Below, one piece after another: positions 1 through 6,020 of a stretch of 6,049 nt of DNA. Source of the stretch: Hyphomicrobiales bacterium (GTDB taxonomy: Bacteria; Pseudomonadota; Alphaproteobacteria; Rhizobiales; Beijerinckiaceae); contig JAQGJO010000169.1 of NCBI GenBank assembly GCA_028290595.1, forward strand, positions 1 through 6,049, written 5' to 3'. How positions within the stretch are numbered: the stretch's first letter is position 1; each line of letters starts with the position of its first letter. Below the pieces are notes generated by a model. The model was not told the DNA's origin. It saw only the letters and a list, made by a program, of their open reading frames with translations, and did not search any database. A program made the translations under genes and the position numbers.

Positions 1-3000
1 CTGCTCGAAGCTGCGCTGTGGCACGTCGTATTTGGCCTCGCGCGCCCGGGTCAAAAAGTCGGAGACGAAGGCATCGAGCCAGAGATCGTCGCCGGCATTG
101 CTGGCCGACCACAGGCCGAAGGCGCCGGTCGAGTTCTGCCGCGACAGCACGCGCTCGATGGCATCCTTCACCCGTTGCTCGACATTGGTGTCGAGCGCCA
201 GCAATTGCGACGACGCCAGCTTGTTGACGTAGAGCAAGGGCATGGCGCGGCTGACGGTCTGTTCCGAGCAGCCATAGGGGTAGCGATCCAGCGCCTGCAG
301 CAGCGCCGGCACATCGATACCGCCGTAGGGCGTAACAGCGACAGAGACCGCGCCGCTGCCCGGCAGGAAGTCCGCCAGCAGATCATTGGAGATCGTGACG
401 CTGCCGCCGGCCGGCAACGGACGCACGACACGGCGATAGAGTTCGGCCGAGCCCGGCTGCACGTTGACGGCCAAAGTCTGCGCCGCCGTCACATTGGGCC
501 CGGTGAGTTTGAGGTCGAGTTCGGCGCGGCCGATGCCGGCGCCGGACACGGGAATGTCGAACTGCGTCTTGCCGCCCTGCGCCAATCTCACCGTCCGGCG
601 CATGGCGCTGGCGTCGACCGACACCGGCCCGCGCACGTCGAGATCGATGACATAGTCGCCGGCAGCGCCTTCGACATTATCGACCTGGACGTGGAATTGC
701 GAACGGTCGCCGAGCGAAAGGAAGCGCGGCAAGGTCGCCTGCGCGACGACGGGATCGCGCACGATCACATCCTTCGACGCGGAACCAACCTTGTTGCGGG
801 TCCAGCCGACGGCCATGACTCGCATGGCACCGTTGAAGGCGGGTATCGCGAAGGTGATGCGCGCAACGCCGTCGGCATCGACCTTAACGACGCCGGAATA
901 ACGCGCCAGCGGCTCCTGCGTCGGGCGATTGCCCTCGAGGCCGCGGCCGGCAGCGTCGCCGCCGGAGCGGATGGCGCCGCGCGAGCCCTGCATACCGTCG
1001 ATCAGCAGGCCGTAAAGATCGCGTATTTCGGTCGACAATTGCCGCTGGCCGAAGAAATAGCCGGTCGGATTTGGCGATTCATAGCGCGTCAGATTGAGGA
1101 TGCCGATATCGACCGCAGCCACCGTGACATAGGCTTCCTCACCTGCCGCAAGCCCGGTGAGCTTGATCGGCATGGTGAGCGAGCGGCGCGGCTCGATCTT
1201 GTCCGGCGCATCGATGGCGACATCGAGCTTGCGCACGGTGCTGTCGACCTGGAACCAGGAGAGACCCAGTGCGCGGCCGGGCATGCGCTTGGCTGCCTGG
1301 TCGAGCGGCCGGTGCGCCATCGCGACGGCATAAGCGCCGGCGCCCCATTCCGCTTTGACCGGAATCGAAACCTCATTGTCGCCGGCGACGACATCGGTGA
1401 GACGGATGTCCTGCACCTTGTCGCCGACGATGGCGACTGTCGCCTTGCCGGCGAAGCGCGAGGCGATGCGGACCTTCATCTGATCGCCCGGCTTGTAATC
1501 GGTCTTGTCGAGGGTGACTTCGAGCAGATCGGGCGTTTCGGCGCTGACATCGCCGGACCAGCCGACGTTGAAGGTGATGCTTGTCGGCGCCAGGGTGCCG
1601 TCGTCCGAGGTCAGATCGAGGCGATGCGCGCCCCAGCCGACAGCGGCCCCGACACGCGCGGCTGCTCCTGTCGTCACATCGACTTTTCCGTCGGCGATCT
1701 TGCGCGACGACTTCAGCCGTTCGAAGCCCCAGCGGCCATCATTATTGTACCACTGGTAATCGTTGCTGACGCGATACAGCGTCCATTGCAGACCCTTGAC
1801 CGGCACGCGCTGGCCATCCGCCGAAACGGCGGCGACATCGAAGGTCGCGGTCGCGCCTTCCGTCAGATCGTCGAAATTCTTCTTCACCGCGATGAGGCCG
1901 TTCTTCGACCTTACCGGCAGAGTGACGACGCGCTCGACGGCACGGCCGCCGGATTCGCCGGCACGCAGCAGGATGCGCGCTTCGACCGGACGCGGCGCAT
2001 CGACCTCCGGAATTGGAACGACGACGGTGGCGCGGCCCTGCGCATCAGTCTGGGTGGAGCCCTCGATGTCGTTGCGCACGGTCTCAAAAGCTTCGTCCTG
2101 CAGACCGGCGGTGAAGCCCTTGAGGCCTGGAATGTCGATCGAGTCCGCCGGCGAAATCGAAATCTCGCCGGTGATGTCGAGGTCCGATCCGGGGGCGCCA
2201 TAGAGATAACGCGCAACAGCATCGATCTTCGCCTCTTCGCCCTGTACCAGAACCTTGTCTTGCGGCGTCAGGGTGAAGTCCAGGCGCTCGGGAACATAAT
2301 CTTCAACGAGGAACGTCGTCTCGCCGATTGCCGGCGATTTGGGATCGGCATAGGCCTGTACGCGCCAGGTGCCGGTGGCGACACCAGAGAGCAGCGCGAC
2401 AGACCAGGCACGGCCGCCAAGGCCCTCGTCATTGAGAAGAGCGCGCTTGTATTCGACGCCGTCGGGCCGTTTGAGTACGAGGGTCAGCGGCAGGCCGGTC
2501 TGCGACACGCCACGACCGTCGCGCAGCAGAGCCGCGATGTTCACCGTCTCGCCCGAGCGATAGACGCCACGCTCGGAATAGACATAGGCGTCAAGCGCCT
2601 TCGTCGCCGTGCGGCCCTTGACGCCGCGATCGGTAAGATCGAACGGCGCCTGCACCAAATCGAGAAAGCCGTAATCGCTATTGCGGTCGCTGGCGATGAT
2701 GACGCCCGGAGCCATGCCGCCGGTGCCGCGCGAGAGGCCGGCATCGAAGCGCACGTGGCCATCAGCGCCGGTCGTCTGCGTCGCCAGCACTTCGTTGTTG
2801 CGGGCGAGCAGTCGCACTTCGACAGACGATAGCGGCGCGGCGCTCGCCAGCGAGCGCACGAACACATGCACGCCATCGTCGCCGGAGAAACTCGTCAGGC
2901 CGAGATCGGAAACGACGAACCATTGCGTCGCCGAATTCTCATAGCTGTCGTCATCGTCAGAGGTCACGGATTGCGACACCGGCTTGTCGCCGGCGCGCGC

Positions 3001-4143
3001 CAGCATGACATAGACGCCGGGCTCCATCTTGCCGACGGCATCGAGAATTGGAAACGCGGTAACGACATCCTTGTTCAGTTCGACCTTGGCGTCGAGCGTT
3101 CCGGTCCACACCTTGACGCCCTTGTCATCGATGATCTGCTTGGCGCGATAGCCGCCGAGCTGCGACATGAAGTCATCAGACCGCACGGTCGGCACGAGGT
3201 TGCGGTCGCCGATGCGCAGCACGTCGATGGCGATCTTCGGCGTATTGACGGAGACGACCGGGATGCCTTCCTGGCCGAGACGGGGCAGAACGTAGTTCTT
3301 GCCGGTGAAACGCACCTGCGCGGTGCGGTCCTTCACGTAGATTTCGTAGTCGTTGGATTTCAGCAGATTTTCGCCGACCGACGAGGGCAGGCCTTCGCGC
3401 ACGACGATGGCGTATTTCTCGCCATGCTTCAGGCCTTCGACGCACAATTGCTGGTCTTCAGCGGTGATCGCACCATTGGCGGCGCCGGAGATCGCGACGA
3501 AGGGCGCGAAGTCGACCTTGCCTCTCGCCAACGGCTCAGAAAACTGAAAGCAGACGCGCGGGGACGCGGCGTCGTTGTCAACCTTGTAGTCGAGAATGCG
3601 GAAGCCGTACTTGGCGCGCATATCTTCGTAGGTGGTGCGAATCTCGCGATTGTCGTTGGCATCGAGGCTGGCGCGGTAAGCGTTGAGCGCCAGGCGGTAA
3701 AGCGATTGCGAGCCGTGAACAGAACCGATGAGAGACAGCGCCGTCGCCTCGTCTGTCTTGCTGGTGAACCGCTGATAGGCGCCATAGGCGGCGTTGAGAG
3801 CTGTCTGATTCCAACGCCAGCCGTCACTGGGATTATCGACCGATGCGGCGCGCGCGGCGCGGGCATAATCGAGCCAGGCCTGGCCGTCGCGCGGTGCGGC
3901 GACGATGGCCGCGCCAAACGGCAGGAGCGAGCCACGCGGGTTGCGCGGCATCATGGCAAGACCGCTGCGGCGCAGGTCGGCGGCAGGACGCCCGGCAAGA
4001 GATACCGAATCTTTCCTGATCTGCTCCTCGAGCCGGACCACATTCGATGCGAGATCTTCGCGCACATAGGCTTTCTGCGCAAAGGCCGATGTCGCGACAA
4101 CGAGAGCGCAGGCTGTGATCAGTCCGCGAAGCATTTTACGCAT
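1..4143 (-). CDS. alpha-2-macroglobulin family protein (thioester protease trap), C-terminus cut by window edge
   Basis: Bacterial A2Ms are periplasmic suicide inhibitors: a protease cuts the bait region, the protein changes shape, and an internal thioester links to the attacker. The frame is open for 1381 codons and runs off the left edge. Residues 1-22 are a Sec signal peptide (MRKMLRG basic start, hydrophobic core, likely cut SAFA|QK). Residues about 25-175 look helical, perhaps TPR-like. Macroglobulin domains follow, with hallmark motifs ERGVYRSGETV (524-534), VEDYVPERL (613-621), LDKTDYKPGD (878-887), VAAVDIGILNLT (1008-1019) and VRDPVVAQATLPRF (1128-1141). The thioester motif CSEQ is at 1292-1295. 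E. coli YfhM is about 1650 residues with some 460 after its thioester Cys, so roughly 350-400 residues are missing here. The start at 4143 is chosen for a GGAG six bases upstream; an in-frame ATG at 4155 overlaps that site. Mature cysteines seen are C198, C234 and C1292 only. It is divergent from the 4479 gene. A pbpC gene often lies next to bacterial A2Ms but is not in this window. Confidence 0.95.
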   Translation of the reverse strand, partial: MRKMLRGLITACALVVATSAFAQKAYVREDLASNVVRLEEQIRKDSVSLAGRPAADLRRSGLAMMPRNPRGSLLPFGAAIVAAPRDGQAWLDYARAARAASVDNPSDGWRWNQTALNAAYGAYQRFTSKTDEATALSLIGSVHGSQSLYRLALNAYRASLDANDNREIRTTYEDMRAKYGFRILDYKVDNDAASPRVCFQFSEPLARGKVDFAPFVAISGAANGAITAEDQQLCVEGLKHGEKYAIVVREGLPSSVGENLLKSNDYEIYVKDRTAQVRFTGKNYVLPRLGQEGIPVVSVNTPKIAIDVLRIGDRNLVPTVRSDDFMSQLGGYRAKQIIDDKGVKVWTGTLDAKVELNKDVVTAFPILDAVGKMEPGVYVMLARAGDKPVSQSVTSDDDDSYENSATQWFVVSDLGLTSFSGDDGVHVFVRSLASAAPLSSVEVRLLARNNEVLATQTTGADGHVRFDAGLSRGTGGMAPGVIIASDRNSDYGFLDLVQAPFDLTDRGVKGRTATKALDAYVYSERGVYRSGETVNIAALLRDGRGVSQTGLPLTLVLKRPDGVEYKRALLNDEGLGGRAWSVALLSGVATGTWRVQAYADPKSPAIGETTFLVEDYVPERLDFTLTPQDKVLVQGEEAKIDAVARYLYGAPGSDLDITGEISISPADSIDIPGLKGFTAGLQDEAFETVRNDIEGSTQTDAQGRATVVVPIPEVDAPRPVEARILLRAGESGGRAVERVVTLPVRSKNGLIAVKKNFDDLTEGATATFDVAAVSADGQRVPVKGLQWTLYRVSNDYQWYNNDGRWGFERLKSSRKIADGKVDVTTGAAARVGAAVGWGAHRLDLTSDDGTLAPTSITFNVGWSGDVSAETPDLLEVTLDKTDYKPGDQMKVRIASRFAGKATVAIVGDKVQDIRLTDVVAGDNEVSIPVKAEWGAGAYAVAMAHRPLDQAAKRMPGRALGLSWFQVDSTVRKLDVAIDAPDKIEPRRSLTMPIKLTGLAAGEEAYVTVAAVDIGILNLTRYESPNPTGYFFGQRQLSTEIRDLYGLLIDGMQGSRGAIRSGGDAAGRGLEGNRPTQEPLARYSGVVKVDADGVARITFAIPAFNGAMRVMAVGWTRNKVGSASKDVIVRDPVVAQATLPRFLSLGDRSQFHVQVDNVEGAAGDYVIDLDVRGPVSVDASAMRRTVRLAQGGKTQFDIPVSGAGIGRAELDLKLTGPNVTAAQTLAVNVQPGSAELYRRVVRPLPAGGSVTISNDLLADFLPGSGAVSVAVTPYGGIDVPALLQALDRYPYGCSEQTVSRAMPLLYVNKLASSQLLALDTNVEQRVKDAIERVLSRQNSTGAFGLWSASNAGDDLWLDAFVSDFLTRAREAKYDVPQRSFEQ
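259..270 (-). other. thioester motif codons (CSEQ) of the A2M protein
   Basis: Read on the minus strand these codons are TGC TCG GAA CAG, giving C1292-S-E-Q1295 in the context RYPYGCSEQT. In A2M and complement-type proteins, the Cys and Gln side chains of a CxEQ motif form the internal thioester that covalently captures the attacking protease. E. coli YfhM carries the same kind of motif, and some bacterial A2M relatives have lost it. Its presence here argues for a chemically competent trap. The rest of the thioester domain and the C-terminal recognition domain lie beyond the left edge. Confidence 0.9.
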
Positions 4144-4149
4144 CGATAT

Positions 4150-4153
4150 CTCC
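4150..4153 (-). promoter_or_regulatory. ribosome binding site deciding the A2M start
   Basis: On the minus strand GGAG lies six bases before the ATG at 4143, followed directly by codons for a basic signal-peptide start (MRKMLRG). The upstream in-frame ATG at 4155 overlaps this site and the downstream ATG at 4134 is too far from it, so 4143 is preferred. Confidence 0.6.
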
Positions 4154-4163
4154 ATCGTCTTTG

Positions 4164-4186
4164 TAGTCTCGCGCCATTTAGTCTCG
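4164..4186 (-). repeat. short direct repeat in the A2M leader
   Basis: On the minus strand the octamer CGAGACTA occurs twice, at 4186-4179 and 4171-4164, exactly 15 bases apart and about 20-45 bases before the A2M start. Both copies are exact. It could be a half-site pair for a regulator or a chance repeat; eight bases twice in a short region is only weak evidence. Confidence 0.3.
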
Positions 4187-4220
4187 GCCGCCGCATTCCA
4201 GTCACACGCCCGTCGCAAGT

Positions 4221-4247
4221 CGCCCGCCGGGCGGACCGGAAGCCGGT
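4221..4247. repeat. two tandem mini-hairpins in the A2M upstream leader
   Basis: Two perfect inverted repeats lie one base apart: CGCCC-GCC-GGGCG at 4221-4233 and ACCGG-AAG-CCGGT at 4235-4247. Each has a 5-bp stem and a 3-base loop. Neither is followed by a T-run on either strand, so they do not look like intrinsic terminators. They may form structure in the A2M mRNA leader if transcription starts upstream of them. Short GC-rich stems are common by chance at this base composition. Confidence 0.35.
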
Positions 4248-4336
4248 GACGGCAGTTCCGATATTCGCAATTCCGGCAGGATGACACAGTTCGGCATGTA
4301 GACCTATGACATCAACACAACACATGCTTTGTGAAT

Positions 4337-4376
4337 GTGCGCTAACGCACTTCGGTGACGGAGATTTTTTGCGTTA
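4337..4376. repeat. overlapping inverted repeats in the AT-rich half of the divergent region
   Basis: GTGCG-CTAA-CGCAC at 4337-4350 is a perfect 5-bp dyad, and GAA/TTC outside it pair if one T is bulged. The right arm also belongs to a second dyad: TAACGCA at 4343-4349 with TGCGTTA at 4370-4376, a 7-bp match across 20 bases. The second TGCGTTA overlaps the -35-like element of the candidate promoter for the 4479 gene. Shared half-sites of this kind are typical of operators, but no known regulator motif is recognised. Confidence 0.4.
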
Positions 4377-4397
4377 CCAATATTTTTTGGCCATGAT
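4369..4397 (+). promoter_or_regulatory. weak candidate sigma-70 promoter for the 4479 gene
   Basis: TTGCGT at 4369-4374 and CATGAT at 4392-4397 are separated by 17 bases in the AT-richest part of the intergenic region. Both match the TTGACA/TATAAT consensus only partly. A start near 4404 would give a leader of about 75 bases. The perfect dyad GCCAT-G-ATGGC (4390-4400) covers the -10-like element. This is inference from spacing and composition. Confidence 0.25.
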
Positions 4398-4466
4398 GGC
4401 TTACTGCTCTTTTGGCTTTCAACCTCAACCTGGCTCCTGGCTTCCCGCTTCGAGCCGCCTTCGATC

Positions 4467-4471
4467 AAGGA
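4467..4471 (+). promoter_or_regulatory. ribosome binding site of the PG-binding pseudoprotease gene
   Basis: AAGGA lies seven bases before the ATG at 4479. A nearer ATG at 4472 is out of frame with the coding region and too close to the site. The reading frame from 4479 begins a good signal peptide, which supports this start. Confidence 0.6.
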
Positions 4472-4478
4472 ATGCAGA

Positions 4479-5942
4479 ATGGCTTCGCCGTCCGCAACCA
4501 CTCTTCATTCGCTGTCGAAGCTTCTGGCCGCGGCCAGCATTACATTAACCGGAATTGTTGCGATTGCCTCTGCGGCGCAGGCACAACAACCTGCTGCTCC
4601 TGCGGCGACGCCGGCGCCAGACCCTGTCTTTGAAGCAGCGAAGGCGGCGTTCGAAGCTCTGCCGGAAACCGACCGCCGCGCCATTCAGGATGCCCTGATC
4701 TGGACCGGCGACTACAAAAGCAATGTCGATGGCAATTTCGGCCGCGGCACACGCGATTCCATCATCGCCTTTGCCCGGCGCGCCAAACTGCCGACCGACG
4801 GCACGCTTGATCAAAAGGGGCGCGCCATGGTGATCGCCGCCGGCGAACGCGCCCGGAGCGCGCAGCTTTTCCGTAAAGTGGCTGATACCCGCACCGGCGC
4901 GTCGATCGGCCTGCCGACAAAATCGATGATCAAGCGCATCGATACCAAATCCGGTTCGAAATGGTTTACGGCGGACGGCTCGGCCAGTCTCGACACGTTC
5001 CAAAGTCCGGAAAGCCAGGGCGATCTGCCGTCGCTGTTCGACAATCTGCGCGCCGACGTGCCGGGACGCCGCGTTACCTATCGCGTGCTGCGTCCGGACT
5101 TTTTCGTTCTCACCGGTGAAGACCAGGATCGCTTCTTCTACACGCGCGCCACGCGCGGCAACGCCAACGGCGTTGCGACCGTGCGCGGCTACACCTTGGC
5201 TTACGCCAAGGCACTGAAGCCGACCTACGACGTGGTTTCGATTGCGATCGCCAACGGCTTCGATCCGTTTCCCTCGGCGACGCCGGCTGCCGTCGCGGGG
5301 ACGCCCGGCGCACCGCCGACGCAACCTGCAATTCCTGCGGCGCCACCGAGCGCCAAACTGCAGGCGAGCGCCATTGCGGTTGGGCCGGGCCTGTTCCTCA
5401 GCGTCGTGCGCGGCGACTGCAAAGATCCCAAAATCGCGACGCGGGCTGCGAGTGTCACCAAGCGTGACCCAGCGAGCGGCCTCACCCTGATCGAGGCGCG
5501 TGGGCCCGACATCGCGGCGCTCGCCCCCGCGGCGCAAACCCCGGCCGGCGGCGAGACCGTCGTCGCCCTGTTCGTCTCGCAACTGACGGCCGGCGATGCC
5601 CAACTGTCGGTCGCGACCGGCGACTATCTCGCGCCGGTCTCGGCCGGCGCGCCGCCCCGGCTGGTTGCAGCCCTGCAGTGTTATATCGGCGGCACGGCGG
5701 TCTTCGACCGGTCCGGCAGGTTGGTTGCGCTGGCCGGCGCACCGGCAACCGAGCCGAGGCGGATCGCCGGCATCATTCCGCAATCGGCCTGGGCGCTGGT
5801 TCCGGCCACAGCCATCACCGCCTTTCTGGACGGCGCCGGGGTGAAGCCTTCCGCCACCGCACCGGCGAACGCCAACCAGACTGCCGGCGACATTGCCGGC
5901 ACGCGCCGGCGCTCGATCCTGCCGCTAACCTGCGTGCGCTAA
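4479..5942 (+). CDS. exported peptidoglycan-binding-like protein with degenerate trypsin-like domain
   Basis: 487 residues, complete. Residues 1-35 form a Sec signal peptide (hydrophobic LLAAASITLTGIVAIASA, likely cut AQA|QQ), so the protein is periplasmic. Residues about 62-118 match the peptidoglycan-binding-like (PGBD) pattern: AIQDAL, then a Gly-Asp-Tyr turn, DGNFGRGTRDSIIAF (84-98) and a Pro-x-Asp-Gly repeat turn. Residues about 145-265 form a domain I cannot name, with GRRVTYRVLRPDFFVLTGE (196-214) and FFYTR; similar stretches occur in rhizobial envelope proteins as I remember them. A Pro/Ala linker spans about 265-292. Residues about 293-450 resemble a trypsin-like fold: GPGLFLS near the first strand, GLTLIEA (334-340), and CYIGGTAVFDRSGRLVAL (401-418) where a protease has G-x-S-G-G-P. 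All three catalytic positions appear substituted, so proteolysis is unlikely. C314 and C401 could pair; C485 is near the end. A wall-bound scaffold or decoy role is inference. Confidence 0.88.
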   Translation: MASPSATTLHSLSKLLAAASITLTGIVAIASAAQAQQPAAPAATPAPDPVFEAAKAAFEALPETDRRAIQDALIWTGDYKSNVDGNFGRGTRDSIIAFARRAKLPTDGTLDQKGRAMVIAAGERARSAQLFRKVADTRTGASIGLPTKSMIKRIDTKSGSKWFTADGSASLDTFQSPESQGDLPSLFDNLRADVPGRRVTYRVLRPDFFVLTGEDQDRFFYTRATRGNANGVATVRGYTLAYAKALKPTYDVVSIAIANGFDPFPSATPAAVAGTPGAPPTQPAIPAAPPSAKLQASAIAVGPGLFLSVVRGDCKDPKIATRAASVTKRDPASGLTLIEARGPDIAALAPAAQTPAGGETVVALFVSQLTAGDAQLSVATGDYLAPVSAGAPPRLVAALQCYIGGTAVFDRSGRLVALAGAPATEPRRIAGIIPQSAWALVPATAITAFLDGAGVKPSATAPANANQTAGDIAGTRRRSILPLTCVR

Positions 5943-5965
5943 AAGGGGCCTGCCCACGCTATAGC

Positions 5966-5994
5966 TTGGCAGCGGTTTGAAAGGCTGCTACGAG
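5966..5994 (+). promoter_or_regulatory. weak candidate promoter near the right edge
   Basis: TTGGCA at 5966-5971 matches the -35 consensus at five of six positions and is followed after 17 bases by TACGAG at 5989-5994, a poor -10. It lies just upstream of the palindrome at 6004-6020 and the purine-rich end of the window. Chance is a real alternative. Confidence 0.2.
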
Positions 5995-6003
5995 GGCGCG
6001 AGC

Positions 6004-6020
6004 CCAGCACTCAGTGCTGG
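6004..6020. repeat. perfect 17-bp hairpin/palindrome (7-bp stem, 3-base loop)
   Basis: CCAGCAC-TCA-GTGCTGG is a perfect dyad. The bases after it are AAATCC on the plus strand and GCTCGCG on the minus strand, so it lacks the T-tract of an intrinsic terminator in either direction. It could be an operator, a leader hairpin of a gene beyond the right edge, or an mRNA 3'-end stabiliser for the preceding gene. Confidence 0.5.

Larger units (their letters stand above)
4144..4478. promoter_or_regulatory. divergent intergenic region between the A2M and PG-binding genes
   Basis: About 335 bases separate the two divergent starts, so both genes must be driven from here or from just inside each other. 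The part from 4144 to about 4290 is GC-rich like the genes and should form the A2M leader. The part from about 4305 to 4400 is clearly AT-richer, with T-runs near 4365-4370 and 4383-4388, and holds most of the dyads. I see no convincing consensus promoter for the A2M direction and no gene: the short open frames here lack recognisable protein features. Confidence 0.6.

Noticed and set aside
175..2832. 885-codon plus-strand open frame
   Set aside because: It is the exact codon-register antisense of the A2M gene, starts with TTG without a ribosome binding site, and its translation has no domain and a shadow-like composition rich in Arg, Asp, Ala and Gly.
2866..4284. 472-codon plus-strand open frame
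   Set aside because: Same antisense frame as the previous one, separated by a single stop; it overlaps the A2M signal-peptide region and has no recognisable protein features.
4119..4325. 68-codon minus-strand open frame overlapping the A2M start
   Set aside because: Out of frame with the A2M gene, Arg/Cys-rich with no recognisable domain, and it overlaps the A2M signal-peptide codons.
4304..4501. 65-codon minus-strand open frame in the intergenic region
   Set aside because: No domain or signal peptide, overlaps the start of the PG-binding gene, and covers the dyad-rich candidate promoter region.
4545..5783. 412-codon minus-strand open frame
   Set aside because: Codon-register antisense of the PG-binding gene, which has a signal peptide and real domains on the plus strand.
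5946..5955. GGGC/GCCC stem right after the stop codon
   Set aside because: The loop would be two bases and there is no T-run; it cannot act as a normal terminator hairpin.
6004..6020. Intrinsic terminator for the PG-binding gene
   Set aside because: The stem is perfect but no T-run follows on either strand, so it is listed only as a palindrome.
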